From positions 744,001 to 808,000 of the forward strand of contig JAZKDO010000003.1 of assembly GCA_040387555.1 (NCBI GenBank): DNA of 64,000 nt, written 5' to 3'. Position numbers and translations under genes: made by a program. The DNA comes from UBA4416 sp040387555 (lineage in GTDB: Bacteria; Bacteroidota; Bacteroidia; B-17B0; Aurantibacillaceae). Each line of letters opens with the position of its first letter. Position 1 is the first letter of the stretch. This document shows, piece after piece, positions 42,912 through 52,285 of this stretch. The notes below the pieces were generated by a model. It had not been told where the DNA came from. It was given only the letters and a program-made list of their open reading frames with translations, and did not search any database.

Positions 42912-44870
42912 TTAATTTTTCTCTACCCAATCACCATGTTCTTTGATGAGGCCAATTAATTCGTCTACGGCATGTTCACTTGGTACATTTTTCTTTACTA
43001 CTTCTTTTCCTTTATATAAAGAAATTTTGCCTACACCCACACCTACATAACCATAATCGGCATCTGCCATTTCGCCGGGTCCATTTACAATACAACCCAT
43101 GATTCCAATTTTAATTCCTTTCAGGTGGTCAGTGCGTTCCCGTATTTTAGAAGTCGTTTCCTGAAGGTCAAATAATGTTCTGCCGCAGCTGGGACAAGAA
43201 ATATATTCTGTTTTACTAATGCGGGTTCTGGTTGCCTGAAGGATCCCAAAAGCAGTCGAGTTCGTAACCTGAGGCGATGTACAGTTTTGCTGTTTTATCC
43301 AGGTACCGTCTCCTAAGCCGTCTAATAATAATGCACCGATTTCTGCCGAAGAACCCAATTGAAAATCCTGTTCAGAAATGTTTTTATAATTGCGTTTAAT
43401 GATGACCGGTAAAAGAATGTTTTGTTCTGTAAGGGAAACAAATAATCTTCGTAATTCAGGCATTGCATAAGGGTTAAAGCTATCTGCAATTAAAACAATA
43501 TTGCTTATGTTTTTTAATTTAGAAATGAACTCTTTAGTTATGACATCTTTGGTGATGGCTACGAAATTTAACTCAGGATGGGTTTTATCACTTTTAAAAA
43601 ATTCTTCACCACAAAAAAGAGGATATTGTCTTACAGGATTTTCAATAGCTTTCCATGCATCAGAATTATAAATAATAGCAAGAGTTCCCGGAATTTCGAA
43701 ATCAACAAAATTGTTTCCGACATAAACATAGTCACAGGCCAAATCGTTGATGTTCCATTTATCGAGTGGTATCGAGTAGTTATACCCCACTGGAAAAAAA
43801 GTAGAAGGGCTTATCGTTTCTCTCTCGCTAAAATCTGCTATAACACGGGGAACGTTATGTCCTCCAATATTTAGAACAGATATTGATTCACGTTTTTTAT
43901 ATTCATACGGATCATATGATAATTTTACTTTTCCGTTCTCTGTTTCAATGTGTTCAATGGGCTGATGAAATTTAATTTTCTCTGCATTGTAACGATCTAC
44001 TAATGCTTTAGCAACAGGTATTTCAAATTCAGGATCTTCCGTTAAAGATACTCTTACGGTATCTCCTAATCCATCTTCCAACAATGCTCCAATTCCAACT
44101 GCCGATTTTATCCTACCATCCTCGCCATCGCCGGCTTCCGTTACCCCTAAATGCAGCGGATAATTACGATTGGTTTCCATCATTTTTTGTACCAGTAAAC
44201 GATAGGCTTGTACCATTACCTGAGTGTTACTCGCTTTCATGGAGATAACGATGTTGTGATAATTTAAGTCTTCACAAATCCTTAAAAATTCAAACGCAGA
44301 TTCAACCATTCCCAGAGGCGTATCACCATAGCGACTTAAAATACGATCGCTCAGGGAGCCATGATTGGTGCCGATACGCATAGCTGTGCCATATTCTTTA
44401 CAAATATTTACTAGTGGGGTAAATCGTTGTCTGATGCGCTCAAGTTCCTGTTCGTAAGCGGAATCTGTATAATCTATTTCTTCAAATTTTTTCTTATCGG
44501 CATAATTTCCCGGGTTTACACGAACTTTTTCAATGATTCGTGCAGCATGTTCCGCTGCATTAGGCGTAAAATGAATGTCGGCAACAAGCGGCGTTTTATA
44601 TCCTGCCGCAACTAATTCTTTCTTAATGACTTCTAAATTTTTAGCCTCATTTAAACTTGGAGCGGTAATTCTCACCAATTCACACCCGGCTTCGATCATA
44701 CGGATACTTTGCGCAACAGTTGCTTTTGTATCCATGGTATCAGTGGTGGTCATGCTCTGTAATCGAATAGGATTGTTTCCCCCAATTCCTATATCACCGC
44801 ATTTTACTTCTCTTGTTAGAAATCTTTTGTATTCTGTTAAACTGGTACTGTATGGTAAGTAAAATTTCAT
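42912..44870 (-). CDS. ispG: 4-hydroxy-3-methylbut-2-en-1-yl diphosphate synthase, long form
   Basis: A 652-residue IspG (GcpE), the iron-sulfur enzyme that converts MEcPP to HMBPP in the MEP isoprenoid pathway. The N-terminal TIM barrel includes NNPIRLQSMTTTDTMDTKA, PLVADIHFTPNAAEHAA, RIGTNHGSLSDRIL and HLGVTEAGDGEDGRIKSAVG. The C-terminal [4Fe-4S] domain has YISCPSCGRTLFDLQE and IGIMGCIVNGPGEMADADYG, providing the three cluster Cys residues and Glu. About 260 residues of extra sequence lie between the two domains, as in the long forms of Bacteroidota, Chlamydiae and plants. It heads the minus-strand run that continues into the TPR/SprB-like/SprF cassette. Confidence 0.96.
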   Translation of the reverse strand: MKFYLPYSTSLTEYKRFLTREVKCGDIGIGGNNPIRLQSMTTTDTMDTKATVAQSIRMIEAGCELVRITAPSLNEAKNLEVIKKELVAAGYKTPLVADIHFTPNAAEHAARIIEKVRVNPGNYADKKKFEEIDYTDSAYEQELERIRQRFTPLVNICKEYGTAMRIGTNHGSLSDRILSRYGDTPLGMVESAFEFLRICEDLNYHNIVISMKASNTQVMVQAYRLLVQKMMETNRNYPLHLGVTEAGDGEDGRIKSAVGIGALLEDGLGDTVRVSLTEDPEFEIPVAKALVDRYNAEKIKFHQPIEHIETENGKVKLSYDPYEYKKRESISVLNIGGHNVPRVIADFSERETISPSTFFPVGYNYSIPLDKWNINDLACDYVYVGNNFVDFEIPGTLAIIYNSDAWKAIENPVRQYPLFCGEEFFKSDKTHPELNFVAITKDVITKEFISKLKNISNIVLIADSFNPYAMPELRRLFVSLTEQNILLPVIIKRNYKNISEQDFQLGSSAEIGALLLDGLGDGTWIKQQNCTSPQVTNSTAFGILQATRTRISKTEYISCPSCGRTLFDLQETTSKIRERTDHLKGIKIGIMGCIVNGPGEMADADYGYVGVGVGKISLYKGKEVVKKNVPSEHAVDELIGLIKEHGDWVEKN

Positions 44871-44880
44871 TTTTTATATT

Positions 44881-44975
44881 TTCTCACAGACGCTTGCGAA
44901 GGTTATTCGTAACGGTCACAGAGGTTTTTAATTAATTTCGGTTGTTTTTTGCGCTCTCCGCGTTTTTCTTTCTCT
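44881..44975. repeat. Possible dispersed intergenic repeat upstream of ispG
   Basis: The gap between ispG and the cyclase gene holds TCACAGA words (44884-44890 and repeated near 44918), a CGCTTGCG palindrome and a GCGCTCTCCGCG stretch. It is markedly richer in G+C than neighbouring gaps. It looks like a dispersed repeat, but I see only this copy. Confidence 0.3.
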
Positions 44976-44986
44976 TCAGGTAAGCA

Positions 44987-45736
44987 TTAAAATATTTTAT
45001 ATAAAACTGGTTTACTTGGACTGGCATCATTCTCAAAACTCGCGATTTGTAAATTCAAAATATAAGTTCCATCATTCATTTCATTAGGAACATATATCAA
45101 CTCGGTAATTGTTTTTTGAAATTGTGTATTATCAGGATATTGCCAAAAAGCATGATGCGCCAATAATTTTCCTTCGTCATTTTCGCGATCAATAGAGGGC
45201 ATATCGATCAACAAATGCTGAACTCCAATGTCATTTAAAAAATGAATACCCTCTTCTAAAATATAAGGAGGATTGGTGTTCGAATACTGCATGGTTAATT
45301 TATTTAAGCCATTAGATAACGTTCTGATCACTATAGCTTCGGGTTTAGTATTCTCTAAGGCTAGTTCCAATTGTTTTTTAGTGATTACAAAATCCCCATT
45401 TTCAATTTCTATAGGTAACAAGGTTACTACTTCAGCCAGAAACATGAATTGTTTTAAGCACTGATTAATGGTCACAAACTCTTTACTGATATGGCCTACA
45501 CATTCTGTATGCGTACCATTACCATGTGGGTTGAAGGTGATATTTCTAAAGTTTACTGAACCTCCTTTACTCACATCACCAATCCAGTTTCCATTTACAA
45601 CCGGTTCTAATTTCATAGGCTCAACATACCAGGCGCTGGTGCAATTTTTGTCAGCCTTTAAAGGGATGGATATGTCAATTGGTTGGAAAAGATCAATTTT
45701 ATAACCTTTTCCTTTATGAAAAATGGATGCTATCAT
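44987..45736 (-). CDS. Cyclase family protein (kynurenine formamidase-like)
   Basis: A 249-residue metal-dependent amidohydrolase of the 'cyclase' family (PF04199). The signature FNPHGNGTHTECVGHIS corresponds to the HxGTHxDxxxH metal motif with Glu in place of Asp. The N-terminal IDISIPLKADKNCTSAWYVE and the segment LLIDMPSIDRENDEGKLLAH (second metal/active-site region) are also typical. Members include kynurenine formamidase and isatin hydrolase; I cannot choose between them, and no tryptophan-degradation genes are nearby. No signal peptide. Confidence 0.88.
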   Translation of the reverse strand: MIASIFHKGKGYKIDLFQPIDISIPLKADKNCTSAWYVEPMKLEPVVNGNWIGDVSKGGSVNFRNITFNPHGNGTHTECVGHISKEFVTINQCLKQFMFLAEVVTLLPIEIENGDFVITKKQLELALENTKPEAIVIRTLSNGLNKLTMQYSNTNPPYILEEGIHFLNDIGVQHLLIDMPSIDRENDEGKLLAHHAFWQYPDNTQFQKTITELIYVPNEMNDGTYILNLQIASFENDASPSKPVLYKIF

Positions 45737-45997
45737 TCAAAAAGTTTGAAAAGTTAAAAGTACGAACTTTTCTATTTTAGTCTCATTTTTAAATTTTTAC
45801 AGGTGTGATTTTTGCAATGAATGATTTTTTTTGCATTTTTAAATTTCGGAAAAGTTCAAATCTGGATGTTTTTTGGAGAAACATTACTTTTAACAAAAAA
45901 AAGTTCAAAAAGTTTGATTTTCAATAAATATCATTTAACTTAGTCCCCTAGGTATTTTAACGATCCTTAACAAAAACTAAATTTAAATTGGTATAAT

Positions 45998-46981
45998 ATG
46001 AAGAAAATCTTTACCACCTTAACTGTTGCATTAGCAGCATTTACTAGCGTTTCGTTCGCTCAGCAAGATCCGCAATTCACTCAGTTTATGCATAGTAAAT
46101 TGATTTATAATCCTGGTTATGCAGGTACAAGTGAAGCTATTTGTGCGAATGTTTTATACCGTCAGCAATGGGTTAATTTCCCTGGCGCACCAAAAACAGG
46201 TTTGTTAAGTTTTGATATGCCAATTGGCCAGTTACCTATTGCTATTGGATTAAATGTTATGACAGACCAAATTGGTTTTGATAAAACTTTATTTGCTCGT
46301 TTGGCGCTATCTTATAACAGACATATTGGTGCTGGTGTATTAGGTGTTGGTATTGATGGAGGAGTTTTACAAAAGCAATTCAATGGTACATGGATTACAC
46401 CTGATGGAACTGATAAGTATGATCCAACGATTCCTGCTTATACTTCAGGAACGGGAACAAATACAGCTACAAATGCTGGGTTAAATAAATTAAGTTATGA
46501 TTTTGGTTTTGGAGCTTTTTATTCCATAGCCAACAAAATGTATGTTGGTATTTCTTCAACTCATTTAGCAGCACAGGATATCAAAGCTAGTAGCGATGTA
46601 AAGTATGCATTAGCCCGTCACTATTATATTGTTGGAGGTTATACATTTGATTTAGGTGAAGGTGGAAAACATGGAATTAATCCAAACGTAAAAATTAAAT
46701 CTGATGCAGCTTCTACTCAATTAGATGTTAATCTTACTTATATCTATAATAGAATGTTTTGGGTTGGTGTTTCTTATCGTATGCAGGATGCAATTGCACC
46801 AATGCTTGGAGCAAGGTTCCTTAAAGATAAAAGCTTAAAAGTAGGTTACTCTTATGATTTAACGTTATCAAAAATTAAAGGATTTAGTTCTGGAACTCAT
46901 GAAATTATGTTAGGATATTGCTTTAATGTGAAGAAACCTAAAAAAGTAACTTCTTATCAAAATGCAAGATTTTTAGATTAA
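45998..46981 (+). CDS. porP: Type IX secretion outer-membrane protein PorP/SprF family
   Basis: 327 residues. A signal peptide (MKKIFTTLTVALAAFTSVSF, then AQ) leads into the family hallmark QQDPQFTQFMHSKLIYNPGY, then AGTSEAICANVLYRQQWVNF. Amphipathic strands (e.g. IGAGVLGVGIDGGVLQKQF, HEIMLGYCFNVKKPKKV) run to the end, consistent with a 14-strand outer-membrane barrel. It sits directly upstream of gldKLMN in the same direction (about 170 bp), the order seen in Porphyromonas porPKLMN. It is probably part of the core translocon rather than a substrate-specific SprF, unlike the copy at 40692. Confidence 0.93.
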   Translation: MKKIFTTLTVALAAFTSVSFAQQDPQFTQFMHSKLIYNPGYAGTSEAICANVLYRQQWVNFPGAPKTGLLSFDMPIGQLPIAIGLNVMTDQIGFDKTLFARLALSYNRHIGAGVLGVGIDGGVLQKQFNGTWITPDGTDKYDPTIPAYTSGTGTNTATNAGLNKLSYDFGFGAFYSIANKMYVGISSTHLAAQDIKASSDVKYALARHYYIVGGYTFDLGEGGKHGINPNVKIKSDAASTQLDVNLTYIYNRMFWVGVSYRMQDAIAPMLGARFLKDKSLKVGYSYDLTLSKIKGFSSGTHEIMLGYCFNVKKPKKVTSYQNARFLD

Positions 46982-47153
46982 TTTGTAACCTTTTAAAAAA
47001 ATGACCGTTTAAGTCCCTTACAATCTTCAATAAACTGTTAATAACTTGTTAATAAAGCATTGTGTCACTAAAGCCACAAATTGGGATTATAAACAAAAGA
47101 ATGCGAAATAAAACTGTTTAAGTTTTACTAGCAAAAAACTAAACTAAAGCACT

Positions 47154-48692
47154 ATGAAAAAACTGATTGTATTAGCTTCGTTTATTGCCATTGTTACTGG
47201 TTGTAACAAAAAGGCAGGAGAGTTAGTCGGCGCGCAGGGTAGAGAAGAATGGTTTCAACCAGATCCATTTGGAACCTTGTATATTCCTATGGGTAGTTAC
47301 CATATGGGGCCAAGCGACGAAGAGATAACTATGGCTCATACAGCAAAATCAAAAATGGTTTCTGTTCAGGCATTTTATATTGATGATGCTGAAATTTCCA
47401 ATAACGAGTACCGTCAATTTGTTTACTGGGTGCGTGATTCTATCGCTCGGAAATTATTGTTGAATAATGGATTCGAAGAGGACTATGGTATTCCACAAGA
47501 AGAATTCCTGGCGATGTGGCCTGTTTATACAGGTGATGCAAATTTGCAGGAGCCATATATGAACTGGGAGGAAAAAATTAAATGGGATGATGGCGAAGAA
47601 GATTACCGCTTAGCGTTACAGCCTTTATATTTACCAGAAGGTGAGCGTTTTTATAATCGTAAAGAAATAGATGCACGTAAATTAAATTATGAATACTATA
47701 GAATAGACATCCGTTTAGCGGCTTCTAAATCTAATCGTTTTGTTCCTCAAAAATCTTTGGATATTCAGGATGGAACTCATGAATATAAAAAAGCCGAATA
47801 TATTAATGGTGTTCATTTGAATGATGGTCAATTAGGAGTTCCGGGACAACCGTCTACACCAGTGGCTGATCCAGGCAAAGATCCAAAAACATTAGGTACT
47901 TATAATGTGGAAGATCAGGTTTCTGTTGGCCAGGGTAATTATGTTCCTCGTGAGCGTAAAGGAGTTGACCGTTCTGTGTTTATTTTAAAAGATGTAATCA
48001 ATGTTTACCCTGATACATTAGCATGGGTTCACGATTTCACCTATTCATTTAACGAACCAATGACAAACATGTATTTCTGGCACCCGGCTTATGATGACTA
48101 TCCGGTTGTTGGTATTACCTGGAAACAGGCACGTGCTTTTAGTATCTGGCGTTCAAACTTGTTAAACAACTTCTTAATAGGAAACGGTATGACGATTGTT
48201 AATGATTTCCGTTTACCAACTGAATCTGAGTGGGAGTATGCTGCACGTGGTGGTAATGATTTATCTCCATACCCTTGGGGAGGCCCTTATATTCGTAACG
48301 CAAGAGGATGTTTCTTAGGTAACTTTAAACCAATGAGAGGTTCTTATATTGATGATGGCGGATTCCACTCTGTATACATTTATTCATATAATCCTAATGA
48401 TTATGGTTTATACTGTATGGCAGGTAACGTTTCCGAATGGACAAGTAACGCCTTTGATGAATCAGCCTATGATTTTGCTCACGATTTAAATCCTGATTAT
48501 GTATATGAAGCCCAGGATAAAGATGCAAACGTTTTAAAGCGTAAAGTTATTCGCGGTGGATCATGGAAAGATGTAGGTTACTACTTACAGGTAAGTGCAA
48601 GAACTTACGAATACCAGGATACTGCTAAATGTTATATTGGATTCCGTAATGTGATGACTTACTTAGGTCGTTCAAAGGGAGATGAAATCTAG
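47154..48692 (+). CDS. gldK: Gliding motility / T9SS lipoprotein GldK
   Basis: A 512-residue outer-membrane lipoprotein of the T9SS ring (GldK/PorK) with a formylglycine-generating-enzyme-like fold. The signal peptide ends at C17 in FIAIVTGCNKK (a lipobox-like TGC). Typical segments: TLYIPMGSYHMGPSDEEIT, FYIDDAEISNNEYRQFVYWV, DFRLPTESEWEYAARGGN, GLYCMAGNVSEWTSNAFDES, VIRGGSWKD, YIGFRNVMTYLGRSKGDEI. GldK forms a periplasmic ring with GldN. It is the first gene of gldKLMN and is followed by gldL after 82 bp. Confidence 0.96.
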   Translation: MKKLIVLASFIAIVTGCNKKAGELVGAQGREEWFQPDPFGTLYIPMGSYHMGPSDEEITMAHTAKSKMVSVQAFYIDDAEISNNEYRQFVYWVRDSIARKLLLNNGFEEDYGIPQEEFLAMWPVYTGDANLQEPYMNWEEKIKWDDGEEDYRLALQPLYLPEGERFYNRKEIDARKLNYEYYRIDIRLAASKSNRFVPQKSLDIQDGTHEYKKAEYINGVHLNDGQLGVPGQPSTPVADPGKDPKTLGTYNVEDQVSVGQGNYVPRERKGVDRSVFILKDVINVYPDTLAWVHDFTYSFNEPMTNMYFWHPAYDDYPVVGITWKQARAFSIWRSNLLNNFLIGNGMTIVNDFRLPTESEWEYAARGGNDLSPYPWGGPYIRNARGCFLGNFKPMRGSYIDDGGFHSVYIYSYNPNDYGLYCMAGNVSEWTSNAFDESAYDFAHDLNPDYVYEAQDKDANVLKRKVIRGGSWKDVGYYLQVSARTYEYQDTAKCYIGFRNVMTYLGRSKGDEI

Positions 48693-48774
48693 TATTAGAA
48701 AGAAAACACAAACACAAAAATAAACACACACAACAGCAAACAAAACAATCACTAACTAAACAAAACAAACAGCT

Positions 48775-49572
48775 ATGAGCAAACTTCCTAAAGTAACCGG
48801 TTTTAAAAAGTATTTACACTTAGCATCATGCTTTGGTGCATCTATTGTAATCGTTGGAGCATTATTTAAAATTCAGCACTGGCCAGGTTCGGATATTGCG
48901 ATTATTGCAGGACTTGGTACTGAAGCCGTTTTATTTATCTTATTTGGTGTTGATATTCCGCATGAAGAATACGATTGGACATTAGCATACCCTGAGTTAG
49001 GTGGTATGGGTGGTCATGATGAAGAAGAGCATAATCATGATAATGGATTACCTGTTTCTTCGCAATTAGATAATATGTTAGCTGAAGCTAAAATTGGTCC
49101 TGAATTAATTGAAAGTTTAGGTTCCGGTATGCGTTCATTAAGTGATAGCGCTAATAAAATTGGTGATATTAGTAATGCAACAGTTGCAACTAACGAATAT
49201 GTTGACAGTGTTAAAACTGCTTCTAAAAATGTATCTCATTTAGCTGATACATACAGCAAAGCTGCTGAGTCTATATCTAGTTTAGCTGAATCTAATGATG
49301 CTGGTTCTTCGATTGGCGCATCTTTAAACAGTGTGTCTAAAAATTTATCTGCTTTAAATGCTACTTACGAATTACAATTACAAGGTTCTCGTACTCATTT
49401 AGATGCTACTGAGAAATTCTATGGTGGTTTAGCTGATTTAATGAAAAACTTACATGATTCAGTTGACGATACTAAAAAATACCGTCAGGAAATGGCAACA
49501 TTATCTACTAACTTATCTGCGCTTAATACCATCTATGGTAATATGTTAGGTGCTATGAATTTTAATAAATAG
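48775..49572 (+). CDS. gldL: T9SS/gliding motor inner-membrane protein GldL
   Basis: A 265-residue inner-membrane protein which with GldM forms the proton-driven motor of T9SS and gliding. Two transmembrane helices lie in residues 13-60 (LHLASCFGASIVIVGALFKI and IAIIAGLGTEAVLFILFGVD). E50 in GLGTEAVLF corresponds to the essential Glu49 of Flavobacterium johnsoniae GldL, and K32/H35 in FKIQHW to its K27/H30; the loop between the helices is four residues shorter. The motif EYDWTLAYPELGGMGG follows. The rest is a long helical, coiled-coil-like cytoplasmic tail rich in Ser, Asn and Ala. Confidence 0.95.
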   Translation: MSKLPKVTGFKKYLHLASCFGASIVIVGALFKIQHWPGSDIAIIAGLGTEAVLFILFGVDIPHEEYDWTLAYPELGGMGGHDEEEHNHDNGLPVSSQLDNMLAEAKIGPELIESLGSGMRSLSDSANKIGDISNATVATNEYVDSVKTASKNVSHLADTYSKAAESISSLAESNDAGSSIGASLNSVSKNLSALNATYELQLQGSRTHLDATEKFYGGLADLMKNLHDSVDDTKKYRQEMATLSTNLSALNTIYGNMLGAMNFNK

Positions 49573-49670
49573 TATTCAAACCCACTAAGGAAATGGATGA
49601 AAGAGTTTCTTTTTCATTCATTTCCTATAAACTTATTTAAACATTTAATCTAAAAAAATATTATTGAATT

Positions 49671-51335
49671 ATGGGAGGCGGTAAAGAAACACCAAGGCAG
49701 AAAATGATCGGTATGATGTACCTCGTATTGACGGCGCTTTTGGCAATGAATATATCAAAGCAAGTACTTAAAGGATATATTGCTGTAAATGAGAGTATGG
49801 AGGCATCTAAGGAAAATTTAAAAGAAAACAATAACCGTATTCTTGAAGCTTTTAAATCTTCTACTGATGGAAATGCGGCAGCTAAACCATACTATGAGCA
49901 AGTGTTAATTACTCGAAAGAGTATTCAAGAAACTTTTGAATATGTAGATAACTTAAAAGCAGAAGTTGCAAAAGTAACAGAGGGTTATACGGATGTAAGA
50001 GGAGACACCTTGAATTTGAAAAATATGGAAAAAATGTCAGATTACGATTTGGCAACTAATTTATTAGTAGGTAGTGATGCAGCAAAACCAAGAGATAAGA
50101 GCGAAAAATGGTCTGCTAGTGAACTAAGAGATAAATTAAATAAGCTGAGCGACAAATTAATTGCTCAGTTAGATAATATGCAAAAAACGGATGGATTACA
50201 TTTATTAAAAGATGATTACGAAACTATTAAGAAAAAGTTTTTGTCCTTTAAGCCTGCAGATCCAAAGGGAAAAGAAGAAGGAATACAAATGTCTTGGGAA
50301 ACAGCAAATTTTTATCATTTACCTGAAGCTGCCATTATTACAACTTTAAATAAAACACAAGCAGACTTAAGAAATTTAGAAGCTGAAATTATTCAAACAT
50401 TTTCAGGAGCAAGTGGAAAATTAGCTATAAAATTTGATGCAATCAAAGCGCGTGTTGTTGCTCCCTCATCTTATATCCAGGCAGGACAGCCATACCAGGC
50501 AGATATTTTCTTAGCGGCTTCTTCTTCTAAGTTAGCAGCTGGAGATATGGAAATTATTATTGGTGTTGATTCTGCAGCTGCAGCCGGTGGAGCTAAAGGT
50601 ACTTTAGTTCCTATTGTTGGTGGAGAAGGTAAGTATTCTGTTGGTACAGGAGGCGAAGGAGATCAAACCTATAAAGGAGTTATTAAATACAAAAACCCTG
50701 ATGGAACATTCAAGTTTTATCCATTCGAGCAATCTTATAAAGTAGCAAAATCAGGCGCAACAGTTTCTGCTGACCAGATGAATGTATTCTATGCTGGTGT
50801 TCCTAATCCTGTGACTGCAGCTGCAGCGGGTATTTCTCCTGCTGATATTAGTGTTAATGCTACTGGTGCAGGTGTTAGAGTAGCACCAAAAGGAAATGGT
50901 AAATATGAATTTTCATTTACAGGAACCGGTGATTGTATGGTTTCCGTTTCTGCAAAAACTAAGGATGGAGTTAAATCTCAGGGACCACCTTTAAAGTTCC
51001 GTGTAAAGCCATTACCAAAACCAGAAGTTAAAATCGGTGGAAAGTTTGCTCCGCCTGAATTGAGTAAATCTCTTTTATATAATGTTGGTGGTTTAGGTGC
51101 GGGTGCAAATGGTTTTGATTTCCAGGCTAATTTTGTTGTTTTATCATGGGAAATCATTGGTAAAGTAAAAGGAAAACTAGTTCCTGTTTCTGGATCTTCT
51201 CCTAATTTATCAGCAGAAGCTATTAGTATTATGAAGGGTGCTGACGTAGGTTCGAAGATATATATTGACGCAAAAATAAAAGGGCCAGACGGGAAAGTTA
51301 ATGGTACTACTGTAGGTATTAAGGTCCTTAAATAA
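49671..51335 (+). CDS. gldM: T9SS/gliding motor protein GldM
   Basis: A 554-residue protein with one N-terminal transmembrane helix (MIGMMYLVLTALLAMNIS, residues 12-29) that partners GldL, followed by a long periplasmic part. The start MGGGKETPRQKMIGMMYLVL is nearly invariant in the family. Four periplasmic domains would be expected (D1 helical, about 40-220; D2-D4 beta domains), fitting segments such as VVAPSSYIQAGQPYQADIF and VNATGAGVRVAPKGNGKYEF. GldM dimers carry motor torque to the GldK/GldN ring. Spacing to gldL is 98 bp and to gldN 22 bp. Confidence 0.95.
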   Translation: MGGGKETPRQKMIGMMYLVLTALLAMNISKQVLKGYIAVNESMEASKENLKENNNRILEAFKSSTDGNAAAKPYYEQVLITRKSIQETFEYVDNLKAEVAKVTEGYTDVRGDTLNLKNMEKMSDYDLATNLLVGSDAAKPRDKSEKWSASELRDKLNKLSDKLIAQLDNMQKTDGLHLLKDDYETIKKKFLSFKPADPKGKEEGIQMSWETANFYHLPEAAIITTLNKTQADLRNLEAEIIQTFSGASGKLAIKFDAIKARVVAPSSYIQAGQPYQADIFLAASSSKLAAGDMEIIIGVDSAAAAGGAKGTLVPIVGGEGKYSVGTGGEGDQTYKGVIKYKNPDGTFKFYPFEQSYKVAKSGATVSADQMNVFYAGVPNPVTAAAAGISPADISVNATGAGVRVAPKGNGKYEFSFTGTGDCMVSVSAKTKDGVKSQGPPLKFRVKPLPKPEVKIGGKFAPPELSKSLLYNVGGLGAGANGFDFQANFVVLSWEIIGKVKGKLVPVSGSSPNLSAEAISIMKGADVGSKIYIDAKIKGPDGKVNGTTVGIKVLK

Positions 51336-51357
51336 AAATTAAATAAAAACTAAGATT

Positions 51358-52218
51358 ATGATAAATTTCAGAAACATTTTATTTTTAGCTGTATTTTATT
51401 TATTAGCTATCAAAGTAAATGCACAGCAAGGGGTTTTCCAGCCGGGCGATTATAGAGATGGGATTTATGATAAAGAAAACTCTAATAATAGACGTTTTAT
51501 TCCATATACTCATCTTCGTGAAGGTGATGTTAATTGGGAAAAGCGTGTTTGGAGAAAACTTGACATGCGTGAAAAACAGAATCAGCAATTGTATTATCCA
51601 ATTTTACCTGTCGCAAGTAGAATTTCTTTAATGCAGGTTATGTTGAAATATGTATTATCTGGACAAATTATTGCTTTTAGTGATGATGAGTTTTTAGTAC
51701 CTAAAGAATTGTCTGAAATACGAAGTAAATTAGTTCTTATTGGTGATACAGTAGATGTTGAAGAGTATACTGCTGATGGCACTCCTTATAACGTTAGAAA
51801 ACCTGGTATGGTTGATTCAACTTGGATTTTTGAAAATTTTATTGAGTTGGAATTGAAAGAAGATTGGTTCTTTGATAAACAAAAATCTGTTTTAGAAGTT
51901 CGTATTTTAGCAATGGGCTTTAATGTTTTACTAAAAGGAAAAGAAGATGTAGGTGCGGTTAATATGTTTTGGACTTATTTCCCGGCTTGTCGTCCATTTT
52001 TTGCAAAACATGAAGTTTATAATGCTAAGAATGACTCAGAAAGAAGGACATTTGAAGATATTTTCTGGAAACGGCAATTCTCTTCAGTAGCAACAAAAGA
52101 AACAAATGTTTACGACAGGGCCATTGATAGGTATTCAAAAGGTATAGATGCTTTATTGGAATCTGACAGGATTAAAAATGATATCTTCCGTTGGGAACAT
52201 GATTTATGGCATTTCTAA
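51358..52218 (+). CDS. gldN: T9SS ring protein GldN
   Basis: A 286-residue periplasmic protein. A signal peptide (MINFRNILFLAVFYLLAIKV, then NA) precedes typical GldN/PorN segments: DVNWEKRVWRKLDMREKQNQ, KYVLSGQIIAFSDDEF, DWFFDKQKSVLEVRILAM, VNMFWTYFPACRPFFAKHEV, RTFEDIFWKRQFSSVATKET, DIFRWEHDLWHF. It makes the ring with GldK under the outer membrane and contacts GldM. It ends the operon, followed by a strong terminator 22 bp after the stop. Confidence 0.96.
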   Translation: MINFRNILFLAVFYLLAIKVNAQQGVFQPGDYRDGIYDKENSNNRRFIPYTHLREGDVNWEKRVWRKLDMREKQNQQLYYPILPVASRISLMQVMLKYVLSGQIIAFSDDEFLVPKELSEIRSKLVLIGDTVDVEEYTADGTPYNVRKPGMVDSTWIFENFIELELKEDWFFDKQKSVLEVRILAMGFNVLLKGKEDVGAVNMFWTYFPACRPFFAKHEVYNAKNDSERRTFEDIFWKRQFSSVATKETNVYDRAIDRYSKGIDALLESDRIKNDIFRWEHDLWHF

Positions 52219-52240
52219 ATTTTATAATCTTAAAAACAAA

Positions 52241-52268
52241 AACCTCCTGAGAAATCAGGAGGTTTTTT
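52241..52268. terminator. Strong bidirectional intrinsic terminator after gldN
   Basis: A perfect 10-bp stem (52241-52250 AACCTCCTGA with 52255-52264 TCAGGAGGTT) closes a GAAA tetraloop and runs into six Ts. The A-rich bases before the stem give a T-run on the other strand, so it can end both gldN and the convergent ubiD-family gene. Confidence 0.9.
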
Positions 52269-52285
52269 GTTTATGAAAAATCTGA

